Origin: Cynocephalus volans
Lineage: Eukaryota; Chordata; Mammalia; Dermoptera; Cynocephalidae
DNA length: 64,000 nucleotides
NCBI RefSeq assembly: GCF_027409185.1
Contig: NC_084461.1
Span: 233,446,999-233,510,998, forward strand
Direction of reading: 5' to 3'
Position numbers and translations under genes: made by a program. How positions within the stretch are numbered: the stretch's first letter is position 1; every line of letters starts with the position of its first letter. The notes beneath the pieces are model-generated. The model was not told the origin of the DNA. It ran no database searches and saw only the letters and a program-made list of their open reading frames with translations. This document shows positions 14,547-27,156 of the stretch, piece by piece.

Positions 14547-15849
14547 TCATCGGTCTGCCTCAGCTCCCAGCCAGCAATGAACTCATCTCCTCTGCCCCAG
14601 CCTCTGCTCAAGAGGCCAGGCAACCAGAACCAAAGAGGCAGCTGGGACCCTGTCAGGGGGAGCAGCCACCAGGAGCAATCTAGTCCTTCTGTGGAGTCAC
14701 CAAGCACCACCTCCCAGCAGTGCCTGTGTCTTGGCCTGACCAGGGTTCTGGGACAATGGGAGGGCCCAAGCCTCCAGCTCAGCCAGGCAATGCTCAGGCC
14801 AGCCCTGCCTGGGCTGGTAGGTGTTGAGTGATCTGTTAGTAGAAGGTAACAATGACACCAGCTGTATCGATGACACTGCCCCGGCCAGCAGGGAACTGAT
14901 CTGTCCTCTACAGATAACAGGAGGAGGAGGAGGCAGCTTTGCCTACTAATTCCATGTCTTTCGAGCCAACTTCAAGCTTCTGGGCTCCTCAGCGCCCCTA
15001 CCTGCTCGTCCCTGCCAACCTTCTTTTCCAGGGTATTTGACACGCCGAGGCAATGCTTTTAAAACTCTGCCTTGGGGAAAGAAAGAGCTCTGTATTACAG
15101 GTGAGGGAGGAATAAAATGAAATCAGTAGAGACGACTGAAGGGGGTTTATCACAGAATTCAAGAACATGAAGGAAGCAGCCAGCCTTTCCCCTCTCCCTG
15201 TACTGAGGTTCTACAGCTCCGCCGGTGTTGACAGATAAACCCTCTAGGGCCCGATTGTGGTGGTTGTGGTTGACCTCCTGATTGTTTGCTACAGGTGTCT
15301 GAAGTTAACCGAAAAGGAAGACGAGGCTGGCTCCTCTGCGAGCGCTGATCAGAAGCGCCCCGGGCACAGCAGGATGTGGCCCTGTGCCGGGCACCCGTGC
15401 TCCACCGCGGCGTGTGACGGTGGTAGGAGCCGCTGTAGCTGAGACCAAAAACTCGCACCGAGTGTGTGCCCAGAGCCGCTCACAGCTGCCCTTTTATTGC
15501 AACAAGTACGTTGGGGTTCAGAAAAGGTCACTGACTCGCCTGCGGCTTCCCAGTCCTTAAGTCGCCGCGTTGGGATTGCACCTGGTTTTCCAATTTGACA
15601 TCCACTGGCAACTGTGTATCTATCTGCTGATGGTTTGAAAATGCAACCCGACTAGGGGAAACAAAACAGGATCTGGCACTGTGGCTTCGTTGTGCTGATA
15701 CCTTCACGTACCCCCCGCCTCTCCCCATGAGGACTGACGGTGGATCGGGCACCCGAGAGGGACAGAGGGACAGAGGGGGCGGAGAGTGAGCACACACAGG
15801 AAGGACTGAGCAGGTTCAGATGAGTCTTAAACCTACAAGGTCGAACCCG

Positions 15850-16990
15850 AGTAGAGTCAGGCACCGTCTTCCAGGCCCAGGGGTCGTGTCCCAGTGTGGC
15901 CCAGGCCTTCTGGGAGCCGGCCCGGAGCGGCTCCTGCCACCGCGGGGCTGTGGCCCCGGACCCCGGCCCCGACCCGCACTCGGAGGGGCCCCTCGCGGTC
16001 TCGAACTGCCGTCTTCCGCTGCCTCTCCCGCCTCCAGCGCAGCTACTTTGTTTTTCGTGCTCAATGCAGCGTGACGGGACCAGGAGTCCAGAGAGCAGAC
16101 AAGGGCAGGAAGGCTACCGAAGGTTCTGGTCTCCTGTTACCAGATCCCTCCTTTTTTTTTTTTTTTTTTTTTCTCCTGAGGACCCTGGACGCCTACAGAC
16201 GGGGACAGAGGACAGTTACAGCGTAGGAGCAGCAGGAACGGGCAGCTGGAGGTGGGCCTGAGGTCCAGTCTTCTGGCGGAGTGGCGACAATGGTGTCTCC
16301 CTTGCGGTGGCGACACTGGACGCGGAGGGCGGGCGGCGGCCAGACGGGGACGAGCCCCGCTAGCGCCCGGTTTTGTGCGACAGAGGGGGTCTCGTTCGGG
16401 GAGGGGTGCTCCCTGGTAATGCCAGGTCAGGGGGGCAGGGGACCAAGAGACACCGAGTCCTGGGGCCGTGACCGGGCCGCGACCGCAGCCTGGATCAGGT
16501 TTCCGGGAAGACGCGCTCTGGCGGGCGCGAGCGGGAACTGCCCGGCCCACCCCGCGCCGCCACCCGCCCCGCGTCCGCCGGCTGCTCGGGCCTGATGGGT
16601 CGGAGGCGCCCCCTGGCGGCCGGACTGGGCGCCGCTCGGCTCCACGAGTCGCTGGAGACCGTGCGGGAGGCCCGGGCCGGGGTCTGGGAGCAGCGAGGAC
16701 GCGGCGGCTCTAGGGCCGGGACCCCGGGGGCAGCAGCTGAGCGCAGGAGCGGAGCCCGAGGCTGGAAACGGCACGAGCGCGCCCCGGGGCGTCCCGACGG
16801 GCTCCTGCCGCCTGTCGGCGGGTCGTTTTTCACTGGCCGGTGCGGGGTGCATGACTCTCACGCTAACACAATTCCCTCTGGGGCCGGGAGGCTACACGCA
16901 CGCAGCGCCGTCGTGCAGGTGGCTGGAGACCACCTGAATGTCCGTCAGCGGGGCTGGACGGTCGCCCGGCATGCACCACGACTCCTGTCA
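15850..16990. promoter_or_regulatory. CpG island, candidate SH2D4B promoter
   Basis: This is the only dense CpG cluster in the window. It is highly G+C rich, with many CG dinucleotides and GC-box-like CCCGCCCC near 16563. It lies 1.4-2.6 kb upstream of the first coding exon of SH2D4B, on the side where a promoter would be. A run of 21 T (16152-16172) interrupts it. Open frames of about 100-150 codons on both strands here are expected by chance in G+C-rich DNA. Which strand it drives, and where a first exon splices, cannot be settled by eye. Confidence 0.7.
16152..16172. repeat. T21 tract in the CpG island
   Basis: An uninterrupted run of 21 T on the plus strand. No SINE body adjoins it. Confidence 0.95.
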
Positions 16991-17654
16991 CGAGGAATGG
17001 GCTCGATGGTCTGCTCTGGCCAGGGGCAATGCCCACCCCTGATAAAATGAAAAAGCAACACGCAGAGTACTGGGCGCAGTGTAATCCATTTTTTAAAACC
17101 TGTATTTGATTTGTGTAGACGAAGGAAAAAAAATACGGAAGATCACACACCTGTTTAGCATCGTTTCTTGATTTCTTCCTAGAAGGGGGAGGGAGACTGT
17201 TTTAACCACTGTGCGTTGCTTTATACAACGGGTAAGATATACTTACAATTCATAGACGGAAATAAAATGTATCTTGGGCGTGCTAAAATGTGGTCTAAAA
17301 AAATCGACCTCTGGAGGTCAGTGCCTATGGGGCCGGGAGCCACCCTCGGAGAGGGACCTGCAGGGAAAGGCAGACCTGCCTGGACCAGGAAGGCTAGGAA
17401 GCTGTGTGGATAAACCCCCCACGTTGCCTGGGACTCCTCAGCTGAAGGTCTTCGAGGCATTTCTTAGAGAAGTCTCTGGCACTGGCGTGGAGAGGGACTG
17501 GGAGAGCAGGACGCAGGGAGAACAGCCAGGTGACCTTGGCTAAGCCCGGGAGAGAGCTAAGTGCTGACGAGGCATAGCCAGTCGGAGGCAACGCCAAGGA
17601 GGGCAGAATTGGGGGCCCCAGGGACTCCCACCAGGTATCTCTGCTTCCACCTAA

Positions 17655-18130
17655 AATCGTTTTAAAATTGAGATCATGTCACTCCTCTGCTCAAAACCCA
17701 TTTTTACTCAGAATCAAAGCCCAAGTCCTCACGGGGGCCCACACTCTCAGATAGCACCTCCCAGCCCACTCTCCTGCATGCTGGCTCCAGCCTGCTGTCC
17801 CTCCTGCTGTTCAGCAAACGCCAGACACACCCCCTCCTTGGGGCCTTACACACGGTTGTCCCCTCTGCCTAGAATTCACTTGGCTCAATCACCTCCTCCA
17901 AGTCTTTGTTCAAACTTTTACGTCCTCTATACTCCTGATTCCCACCTGACTCTGCTGTTTTTTCCCTTAGCACTTACTTTGTAAAATACCATTTTACTTA
18001 TGTTTCTGTCTCTCCCTACTAGATAATAAGCACCCCAAGGGCAAGTGCTGTCATCGGCTGGTTCACTGATGTACACAGTGCCTAGAACACTGCCCGGCAC
18101 ACAACAGTGCTTGATAAATTTCTGTTGAAA
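17655..18130 (+). mobile_element. L2 3' end
   Basis: L2 consensus features occur in order: GATCATGTCACTCCTCTGCT, CAGCCTGCTGTCC, CAAGTCTTTGTTCAAAC, GATAATAAGCACCCCAAGGG and the terminal GTGCTTGATAAATTTCTGTT. Confidence 0.85.
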
Positions 18131-18687
18131 AAAACGAAAACTTCCAACGTGGAACTGACCAGAGCCCATGCAAATGCTGAGGAAGTATCCAGAAAAGGGC
18201 TCTGGAGAGAGGTTGTGGAGACTTGGGCAGATGGGTTAAATCTGTGGGGCATTAGGTGGATGGATGGCCCTGCCACAGGCCACCTGCCCTGGCATCCCCC
18301 GTATTCCCTGATCACATACCCCCTCACAGGCAGAGTCTGCGACGGCCAGAAAACTCTATCATTTCAGCCACGATCAAGCCTGGGCACAGTGCCATGTACG
18401 GGAGGTGAAAGTCTATAGTAGTCACCAGTGAAAAATCATGGGCATAAAAATCAATTGTGTCCCTATATGAGTGCAACAACTACTTAGAAAATACAACATG
18501 AAATAAAGATCCTGTTCACAATAGGAACCAGACATAAGACATACTGAAAATGAATTTAACCATGTGGGAACCTGTAATAAGGAAAAAGTAAAAATCTTTG
18601 CTGAGAGCATACCTAGGACTTAAGCTGGTATAGGAACATACCATAGTCTCAATCAGAAAGACTCAATACTATAAAATGTCCAACTTA

Positions 18688-19035
18688 TCTCCAAGATGGT
18701 TCCCAATGATGTCCACCTGCTGAGACTGACATCCTTGCGTAGTTACCTCACACATATTAGGGCTAGTCTGCGTGACCATTTGAATATGTCAGAAGTGATG
18801 ATATGTAGTACAGACATTTTGTGGTCCCTCTCTCTCCCTGATCAATGCTGTGAGCCCCATGTGCAGAAGAACGGAAGCCCCTGCCAGCAGTCATGGAGTG
18901 AAGTTGAAGGAGGACCCTCCAGCTCTGGTCAAGTGAGACTGCAGCGCTGGCCAGCGCTTTCACTGCAACCTCACGAGAGACAGGCCACAATCACCCAGCT
19001 AAGCTGCTCCTGGACTCCTGACCCTCAGAAAACAT
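18688..19035 (+). mobile_element. MLT1-like LTR
   Basis: Landmarks of an old MaLR LTR: GGAGGACCCTCCAGCTCTGG, CACTGCAACCTCACGAGAGA and CACCCAGCTAAGCTGCTCCT. Ends are diverged. Confidence 0.65.
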
Positions 19036-19039
19036 ATGA

Positions 19040-19078
19040 GATGTGTGGGTGTGTGTGGGTGTGGGTGTGTGGGTGTCA
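19040..19078 (+). repeat. GTGTGG-type simple repeat
   Basis: Imperfect GTGTGGGTGTG repeats at the 3' edge of the MLT1-like LTR. Confidence 0.9.
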
Positions 19079-19780
19079 CTTTACTGCTAAATTTGGGGGT
19101 GATCTGTTATGCAGCAAACCTCATATTAATTTATATATTTAATACCATTTCAAGCCAAACCTAAAAGGAACTTGGGAAGTGGGGGAGAAGCTTGATAAAA
19201 TGATTCCCAGGTTAACCAAAAGAATGAACATATGAGAACAGCCTTGAATATATGGAGGAATATTGAACTCTGGATTGCCATTAATCAAACTTATAAGATT
19301 AAACATTTCAGCCCTGATAAAGAACAGGTGGACCGCACCAAGAAAGAGCTCTACTAAATCATTAGTGTGTCATCAAAATGGCCATTCAGAACAGTGCAGA
19401 GTATGGATATTCAGTAAATGAAGTTGGGATAATCTTCTAGATCCTCACCTGTTGCCTTTGATCCTACCGGCACACCCCTCAGCGGACATGTCCTCTGGGG
19501 TTCTGTGACATATATAAGACTAATTACTGCAACATTAGTCAGAATAGTGAAAATTTCAGAATAACTGACATTTTAATAAAAGGGTTTTAGATTAGTAAGC
19601 CATGGCACATCTATAGGATAAAATGCAACATGGCCTTTAGAATTGATGTTGAGAACAGTATTGGCATAAGAGGGTGCTCATGATGTAGGGGTAAGAGGCA
19701 AAGCACCTTGTAAAATATTATGTGTAGTATGGGCCCAGTTTTACGTATCAGGAAGAACAGTTTAACCTTCACTGCTTTCT

Positions 19781-19928
19781 TTTTTTTTTTTTTTTTTGTC
19801 GTTTTTTCGTGACCGGCACTCAGCCAGTGAGTGCACTGGTCATTCTTATATAGGATCCGAACCCGCGGCGGGAGCGTCGCCGCGCTCCCAGCGCAGCACT
19901 CTACCGAGTGCGCCACGGGCTCAGCCCA
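19781..19928 (-). mobile_element. t-SINE (tRNA-Ile-derived), 1.5-mer, perfect 17-bp TSD
   Basis: On the minus strand it begins GGGCTGAGCCCGTGGCGCAC and contains a box-A-like TGGCGCACTCGG and a box-B-like GGTTCGGATCC. It then has a second, incomplete tRNA-like 5' half (a box-A-like TGCACTCACTGG) before the A tail. It is flanked by a perfect 17-bp target-site duplication, AACCTTCACTGCTTTCT (19764-19780 and 19929-19945). The perfect duplication and clean tail indicate a recent insertion. It lies in an old L1 mosaic. Confidence 0.9.
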
Positions 19929-22074
19929 AACCTTCACTGCTTTCTAAGGAGAGTAAATAATCCTTTTAAAAGGAAGAGCCCTTGGACACCTTGCTAGGTT
20001 TGGAGGTGAAACTGGAAGGTGAGCTGAGTTGCTTCACATAACACAGGGCTGGAAATGAGCAGAGATGGAGGGAAAAAGAGAGCGGGATGGCCATACAACC
20101 TCAGTCTGGGACCACCCTGCCCCAAATCTTCATTAAGATGGTTTAACTCACAAAACGCTTGCTTCAAGATTTATTATAAAAAACTAAAATGTGAATTTTA
20201 CCCCATTCTGCCAGGACAGAGGTGAGGCTAAGTGGAGATCACTAAAGGGCACAGGAGTTGGGGACACATGGGCTGCTAGGAGCAAAGTCCCCAGGAATTA
20301 GCAGAAACAAGAAGGAGGGCTTGGGGTTTTCCTCTCCGTGGAACTGGTTGCATCTAAGTATCTCTTAAAGGCAAGGACACCCACACTGACATTTGTTAAC
20401 AACAAACTATATATACACACAGGTTTATGATTACAGTGGCAGAGCCTAGGGTTGCAGCCAACCAGGCCTGTGCCACAGCCTGCATCCAACCTTACCATCC
20501 TGGAGCCCTCTAGGGGGCCAGGCCTTCTCTTTTCCATGATCCATTCTCCTCATCTGTACATGGGTAAGTGGGGTGCAGGAGGGGGTGGGGGTGGCTTTTG
20601 TCACCATCAAATGGATAAGGTATGTATGAGCCAGCAAGGCACATAGTAGGTGACAATGTGAATTGTTTCTCAGCTTCTTAATCTGGGGCCTGGCTTCTCA
20701 CTAACTTGGTAAATCAAAATAATATTAGGTCAGGGGAGTGGTCTGCATTAGCTAATTCTGTCTGCCTAGCAAGCTTCCCCATACTCCTTCTGGTTTAAAA
20801 GAAAGTCTTGCATGCTGGACAGGCATGTGACACGGGCCTGGGATTGATATACAAACACTGGGAAAAACTGGCTGATTTCATACTACCGTGCTAACTTGGG
20901 GCTGCTGGCACTCGTGTTTCCCTGCAGGGGAAAGGCCTGTGTGCAGTAGGAGAGGACGGGCCAACATGCAGAGAGCAGCAGAGATGCGGATGGAGAGAAA
21001 ACACCCCGACAGTGTTAAGGCCTTCTTGCCCCCCAAGCCCTGGCTCTTCTCAGTCTGGGAACGTCCCACTGTCCTTCCCTGCTATGGGAACCTGTGAACC
21101 CCCTTTTGCTTAACCTTGAGTTCTTTTAGACAACTGCACCCAGTGTGCCCTGACCACCCCAGTGGCTTGACTCTTTTACCGTTAGTCTTGCCAAGGATTC
21201 TGCAGACATGGGCAGGACATGAGGCTAAGAAGGCAAGGAACCTGGGCCAGACCACCACTAAGGAGTCTGCCTGATGTCCTATTTGCCATAGGAAGTCTTC
21301 CCAAGGCCCCAGGACTCTAAATCCAGCCACCCCACCTTCTTGTTGGATGTGGGCTCTGTTAGAGATACATGGTGCCCGGCCCCCCTTGCTCTGCCTCACT
21401 CTGGGAAGCCAGTGACACAGTGAAGAAAGGGACAGTTTCTAGAGGAAGTTAGTCCACATGACGCCAAGTCCTTTGTGCCTGCACCCAGCTAGTGGAGTAG
21501 GAAGCTCTGGGTCCACAGGGCAGAGGGAGTATTGAGCCACTGCCCCCACCCGACACAGATGGCCAGCACTTGCCTGCACCCCTGACCCATCACCTGTTCC
21601 CGGAGCCCCAGTGCTGCTAGTGAGGAAACTCTCCTCCACCTGATTTCCCCTGGAACAAGGCTGCTCAGCACAAGCATAACAGATTGACTGATTCTCAGCC
21701 CAGGCCTGATTCTTGTTAACTCAAAAGGGGAGGAGGTAACTCTGGAGCTGGATGCAAACAAGCTCACGCTATGGACAGCCTCCCACTAAGCCCTCCCAGG
21801 TCCCCTGGTACCTCCTGAAGACGACGCAGTCTGTCAACCTGCCTGCTGCCTCTCTCAGCTGCAGATGAGTCACAGCCAAACCACAGGCCCAGCCCCACCA
21901 GGCCCCAAGACCATCCTGACTCGAAGCAAGGAGAAGCAGGGACCTCCCTCAAGAGGTGGCCGAGAACTTGAGTGAGCTTCACTCCCCCAGGCCAGGGGAG
22001 CCCTGTGCCTCCCATCCCCATGCCCTCCCCAGTAGAGCAACCAGGGAAAAACTGCTAGTATTTCTTCCATGCAG

Positions 22075-22215
22075 ACTTTCTTTTTATATCTCATTTGATT
22101 CTCAGAACAAAATTATGAGGCAGGCAATTTTATTATCTCAAGGTTATATCTGAGAAAACAGGCTCAAGGTCACATAGCTGCTAATGGGGAATCCAGGACT
22201 TAAACCCAGGTCTTC
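22075..22215 (-). repeat. MIR SINE
   Basis: Antisense MIR: CTCATTTGATTCTCAGAACA, ATTATGAGGCAGGCAATTTT, CAAGGTCACATAGCTGCTAA and TTAAACCCAGGTC. Confidence 0.85.
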
Positions 22216-22539
22216 CCAAGCCCTGACTGGCTCCTGCCCTCCCACCTCCCTAGGGTCTTGCTCTCAGCTGAACAGTCCTCCCAGGGCCTTGACCTCCCCT
22301 GTGATCAAACCTGGAGGACCCTGACAGGAATTAGTGGGCTGTCTGCCCCTCAATCTGGACACAGACGACACATATCTTCAGCCCCAAAAAGCCCCCACCC
22401 GCACCCAGCATGAGGAGGAGTCTGTGAAGCAGGGAGAAGGCTGAGCAGAAGCCATAAGCCAAGCAGACCGGCCCACCACAAGCTGGGACCTACGCTCCCT
22501 GCAGAGGGAGATTTAGGATTTCAGGAAATCCACTTCCAG

Positions 22540-22930
22540 TTTTCACTCCCTAAAGCATGGGATGTGGGTCTCCAGACCCCTGGCATCCTCCAATATCTGA
22601 GCTCTACTCCGCCTCCTGGGCACACAGCTAGACCTTGGCTAGCCCCTTGGAATTCAATGTGGCCTCTGCGTTCTGGCCAACAGGACGGGGGCACAGGTGG
22701 TATGCTTACCACCCAGGCCTGGTCCCTAGGATTCCCCACCCCTCCCCAACGGCCAGCTATAAGAGTGGAGCCACAAGATGGAAGGAGCCTAGGTCCCTGA
22801 AAAACTGCATGGAGCAGAGCATTCCCCACCCCAGCCTCCAGGAACCCACCAGGGGCTGTGACATGAGGAAGAAATAAATATTTTTTTCTCAAAGCCACCA
22901 AAGTTTAGGGGACATCTGTTATAGTGGTTA
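22540..22930 (+). mobile_element. Old MLT1-like LTR
   Basis: The 3' half resembles diverged MLT1 LTRs: CCTCCAGGAACCCACCAG, GAAGAAATAAATATTTT, CCACCAAAGTTTAGGGGAC and TATAGTGGTTAGTCTATTG. The 5' end is uncertain. Confidence 0.5.
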
Positions 22931-25189
22931 GTCTATTGTGACAGACTGTTTCCTCCTATGTAAAATGGAGAAAATAGTTCTCTACCCCTCCCCCACCAGC
23001 CCAGGCCCACATAGGTTGGTTATCCATGAGGACAGTAGGTTATCCATGAGCATGTCTGACTTGCACTTGAGTAGCAGACACTTGGGACTGAAGGAGGACT
23101 TCTGGTCCTAGACACCTTAGTTCTAGTCTTGCCCCCGAGAACCACAGTGAACACCCATCCACTGCATTCGAGGCAAACTGCTGACATCTATCCTGGTACA
23201 ACTTTGGGGTGGGGGAAGGGTAGGGAGAGAAAAAAAAAAAGACAATAGCAAGATTTAAATGCAAACACCTTTGACAGTTGTAAGAATTGTAAGAATTGTA
23301 TTGCAGGGAGGAGGGAGGGAATAGTTCACCAGCGAAGGGCTGCGGACCTCACACCCCAGTTTCCTAGAACATCCATTACACATTCTTTTATACTACACCA
23401 AAGTCCTCCCATCTCCCGCAGCTTCCAGGAACCGCTTTGAGATCCACTGAGAAGGGAGGTAAGTGCACTTCCAAATGCAGTTGTGCTTCAAAAGACATTT
23501 GAATGCACGTGTCGCAAACAAGGTGAGTCCTAGGAATCGTTCAGAAGAAAAAAGGGGAGAATGACACCAAAATCTGTTGTGATGGTTGACCCAGGGAGTG
23601 AAGCATCTAACTTTTGGTTAGATGAGGTGTTTAAATTTTAGAATAGTTGACCTAACATTCTGCTGACGTTCTGAGCTTATTTCATCCTCAAGAGCCCAGG
23701 TGATACCCTCATTCTGGATTTGGCCACTGGGTAGATTTAGTGGTCTTAGCTGAGATGTGGGAAGAGGGGAGGAGCAGGCTGGGGTGCAAATGGGATTGGG
23801 GGTTGGGGGTGGGGGAAAAAGAAAACAAGTTCAGCAGCTTTGGATGCTGCAGTTGAGGTACCTGCAGGAGTGAGTGAAAGGGGAGACAGATCTAAAGCAG
23901 GTTTGCAGACACTCGGCTCTCTGAGTGGCAGACATGGCCTGAGGCATCCATTTACTAGAGAGGACAGCCAGTGTCCCCAAGACACCTCCCACAGTGTCTG
24001 GCCCTTACACAGGGCACCTGCAAGATGCTCTACCCCCCTCCCCCACCAAGGCTTTGCTTTTCACTGTGATAGCTTGGTTCCTTTGGATTCCCTGCCTGGG
24101 TCTTATCTTAAAAGTGAGCTCTGCCAGAGGGATATGAGGTGGAAGGAAACTTGGAACGGACAGGGTGCTCAGTCCTCTCCAATTCTTTGCACATTGAACC
24201 ACAGCTGTGCTAATTAAACAACAACAACAACAACAAAAGGACAAAACAAAAATCTAAAACTAGGAAAAAACACAATGGTTCTTCCTACTGATAGCTGAGT
24301 GACTGCTTAGCCCCAAAGAAAACACGGCCTGCAACCCTGGGTTCCTTGCAAAGGCACAGCATGGCTGAAATGGCTGGATGCTAAGGGTGAAGACAGGCGA
24401 TGACAGGGCTAGGGGGTGAGGACTGGGAGGCTCTGATGGAGCCAGCACCATCCCTGGGTTTCCCAGTCCTGCTGAGCCGTCCTAACCTTGGATATGGACA
24501 TGCTCACTTGTGGGAGGTGTGGGGACAAGCACTCAGCCTTAGGCCTGCTCCACTGGACCCAGCCCCTCACTCGTAGGCCTCAGGCAAGTCCCAGCACTTA
24601 CTTCCCTGGGCCTCTGTTCCCCTTACCAGGAGGCATGGGACCAGATGGGGTCCATCAACCATCCAAACATGATGTCCTACAGTTTTCAGAACACATTAGC
24701 TCCCAGACGTTAATGCTCACAACCAGGCCGTGCCATGCCTGCTTCTCTCTTTCCCTCTCCAAGAGCGTCTAATGCTGTTTCTTCCACAGACCATCCCTCC
24801 TGGGCCCCTGGGCCTCTGTGGCAACCCTGGCTTCCTTGGCAGGTGAGGGCCACTCTGCTGCTTCCAGGAGTTCGGGGGCCACCTCTCCAGCTGTGTTGGT
24901 TTCTGATGGGATCCACACTCCAGGCAAGAAACAACCCCCTCTCGCCTCCCCACCCCTATGGCACAGAAAGCAAACAGACCTTGAACTCCAAATACCTGAG
25001 GCTCTCCACAGACCTCGAAGCCTTGTTCCTAAAGGGACAAGTAAGTAGATCATTTCATGGCAGCACGGCTCAAAACTTGAGCTGTATTACTTGTGACCCA
25101 GGCAGCTTGGCCTGGTGGGAACAGGTAGCCATGGATAAAATCCCCTCAATCATAAAAATTATATTAGCAATAATTTCTTAGGTACATAC

Positions 25190-25325
25190 TCAGTAATCTG
25201 GACCTATTTAAACACATTATCTAATCTCATTTAATACTTCAAACAGCCCCACGAGGGAATGGGGTGTTATTACTCCCCACTGTACAAAAAAAGGCTCAGG
25301 GTACCCACTCTCCCATACAGCAGCC
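25190..25325 (-). repeat. MIR SINE
   Basis: Antisense MIR core: TCTAATCTCATTTAATACTT, CCCCACGAGGGAATGGGGTG and TTACTCCCCACTGTAC. Confidence 0.7.
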
Positions 25326-25974
25326 ATGGCCTGGCAGGAACAGGCACACCCCAGCCCAGGTACCCACTCGTTAAAAGGCGAGCCCATCTCCCTGGAGAAC
25401 TCCTTTTCAAACACATTTTTCTTACGAACCCTAGTAAGAAGTAACTCCAATAACAAAATACGGAGGGGTTTTCTTATCAGGCCTTGTAAGAGCAAAACAC
25501 TGCACACAACCAAGACGTCCATCCACAAAAGTGTGACGGGAATTGTTAGCAGCATCCACAGTGTTCACTCCACATCCTATAGAACTGTTTCCTGGCCACG
25601 TGGTTTAAGTGGAATTAACAAGCACAGCGGAGTGGGGTATCTGGGGGTCCCTTCCTTCAACGGCTTCACCACCACACCGCTCCCATCAGAGGGAGCTAGA
25701 GGTTTGTCCACGCTGAAGATACGATGGACAAATGATGAGGATACCGTGCAAGGCAGAACAGAGAGGAAACGAAACCAGATCCTGTTGACGTCACTGAGCC
25801 ATTTGGACTAAACCAAGCCTGAAACTCACCCCACCTCTGGACTTTCCAGTTTCAGGAGCCAAAAACCTCCCCTCATTGTTTAGGCCAGTTTGAATTAGGC
25901 TTTCTGTTACCTGCAACTGTAAACATACTCCCTGGTACAAGAGCAAGGTCCATTTGATCGTGGCACAGTCCTAC

Positions 25975-26205
25975 AATGGATGGGATGACCACAAAAAAGC
26001 ACCGTGGATCAGTATATTATGTAAAATTAATCATTGAATACTATGTAAAATGATTCTCATTTGTGCAAAGATCTGAGTACACATGACATCTTCTGGAAGG
26101 ATACTTACTTGCGGTTGCCTCTGAGGAAAAGAAGACATACTTTTCACTTTACACTCTCCTGTGTTTAGATTACTTTACTTATGCATATTAAAAAAAAAAA
26201 AAAAG
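25975..26205 (+). mobile_element. L1 3' end
   Basis: Old L1 3' UTR text (TCTGGAAGGATACTTACTTG, GCGGTTGCCTCTGAGGAAAA) ending in a run of about 15 A. It lies just downstream of the proposed TSPAN14 poly(A) site. Confidence 0.65.
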
Positions 26206-26255
26206 ACTAGTTTAAAAGTTGTTTGAGGTGATAACATTACAGTTCAAGATGATCA

Positions 26256-26261
26256 TTTATT
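26256..26261 (-). other. TSPAN14: Candidate TSPAN14 poly(A) signal AATAAA
   Basis: TTTATT on the plus strand reads AATAAA on the minus strand. It is followed downstream in the transcript by a T-rich stretch (the A run near 26190 on the plus strand). Confidence 0.5.
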
Positions 26262-27135
26262 TTGGTACTAATTAAATAATGCTTTTGAAGCCCCTGCTGG
26301 AATAGAAGCTGCACAGCACAGGAAGAAAGCTGAATGAAGAAATAATTGTCTCAGATCTTTGTAAGGAATACTCACTCCTTCTCCAAAGCTGGGATCCCTA
26401 AAATTGGTAACTTCGCCAGAACAGTAGCTACTTAAACATGTCCTTCACCTTTGCTCTCCTCCCAAAGTTACACAGCTGCCCCAACTCCACAATGCCCACA
26501 TGATGTGTTCTGCAGGGGCGGGTCTGCGGCCATCAGCTCCCCCAGAGCAGGCTGGGTCAGAGGCCAGTGCATGGAGGTAGGAAACTGCCAGTAACCCCCT
26601 CCAGAGACAGGCCAGCAAGTCAGGTCACGCGGCTCATACAGAGGTAGTGTCCAGACTCCAACCCAGTGTCCCCAAGTTCTTTTGTTTCCTCCAGGCCTAT
26701 GGAGTCAGAGTTCCTCCAGCGTACACTTATAGCTGGGGGTAGCTAAGCCACAAGCCAGCTTGTTCCAGCTGTAGCCTGCATAGCAAGGGCAATTGAAAGT
26801 GGCACCACACAGAATCTTAAAAAACCCACAACAAAGAACACTTAGTGAAATGCATGCCACATTGTGCAGATGACAGATTGCCTTTACTGTCTACCCTTGT
26901 GTAAGGTCCAGTCATGCCCTATCTCACTGGTTCCCCTGGCAGCCAAATTCACTATCGAGATGCTTGGCACCATCTTGACAGTGACCCAAAAGAAAAATGA
27001 CCAAAACAACCGCATTAATAAAAAAGATATATTCCATAAAAGAGTCTAGCAGTCAAAGAGAAGCATCACACTTCCTAAAAACACAAGCATTCTTCTTCCC
27101 CTACTCTATAGAAAATTGGAAAAAACAAAAAGTAT

Positions 27136-27156
27136 ATCATCATCATCATCATCATC
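27136..27156 (+). repeat. ATC trinucleotide repeat in the 3' UTR region
   Basis: About seven ATC units, read as GAT repeats in the TSPAN14 transcript if the long 3' UTR is right. Confidence 0.9.

Larger units (their letters stand above)
18420..19762 (+). mobile_element. L1 mosaic interrupted by an MLT1-like LTR
   Basis: L1 ORF2-like sequence occurs at 18420-18660 and 19120-19440, and 3'-end-like sequence up to about 19762, all on the plus strand. An LTR at about 18688-19035 separates the first two, with a GT-rich repeat next to it. Confidence 0.6.

Noticed and set aside
16427-17050. 144-codon minus and 151-codon plus frames in the CpG island
   Set aside because: Arg/Pro/Gly/Ala-rich on both strands, as expected for non-coding CpG-rich DNA.
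25326-25811. 161-codon plus-strand frame in the intergenic region
   Set aside because: Starts within an MIR neighbourhood; no recognised motif and no supporting exon structure.
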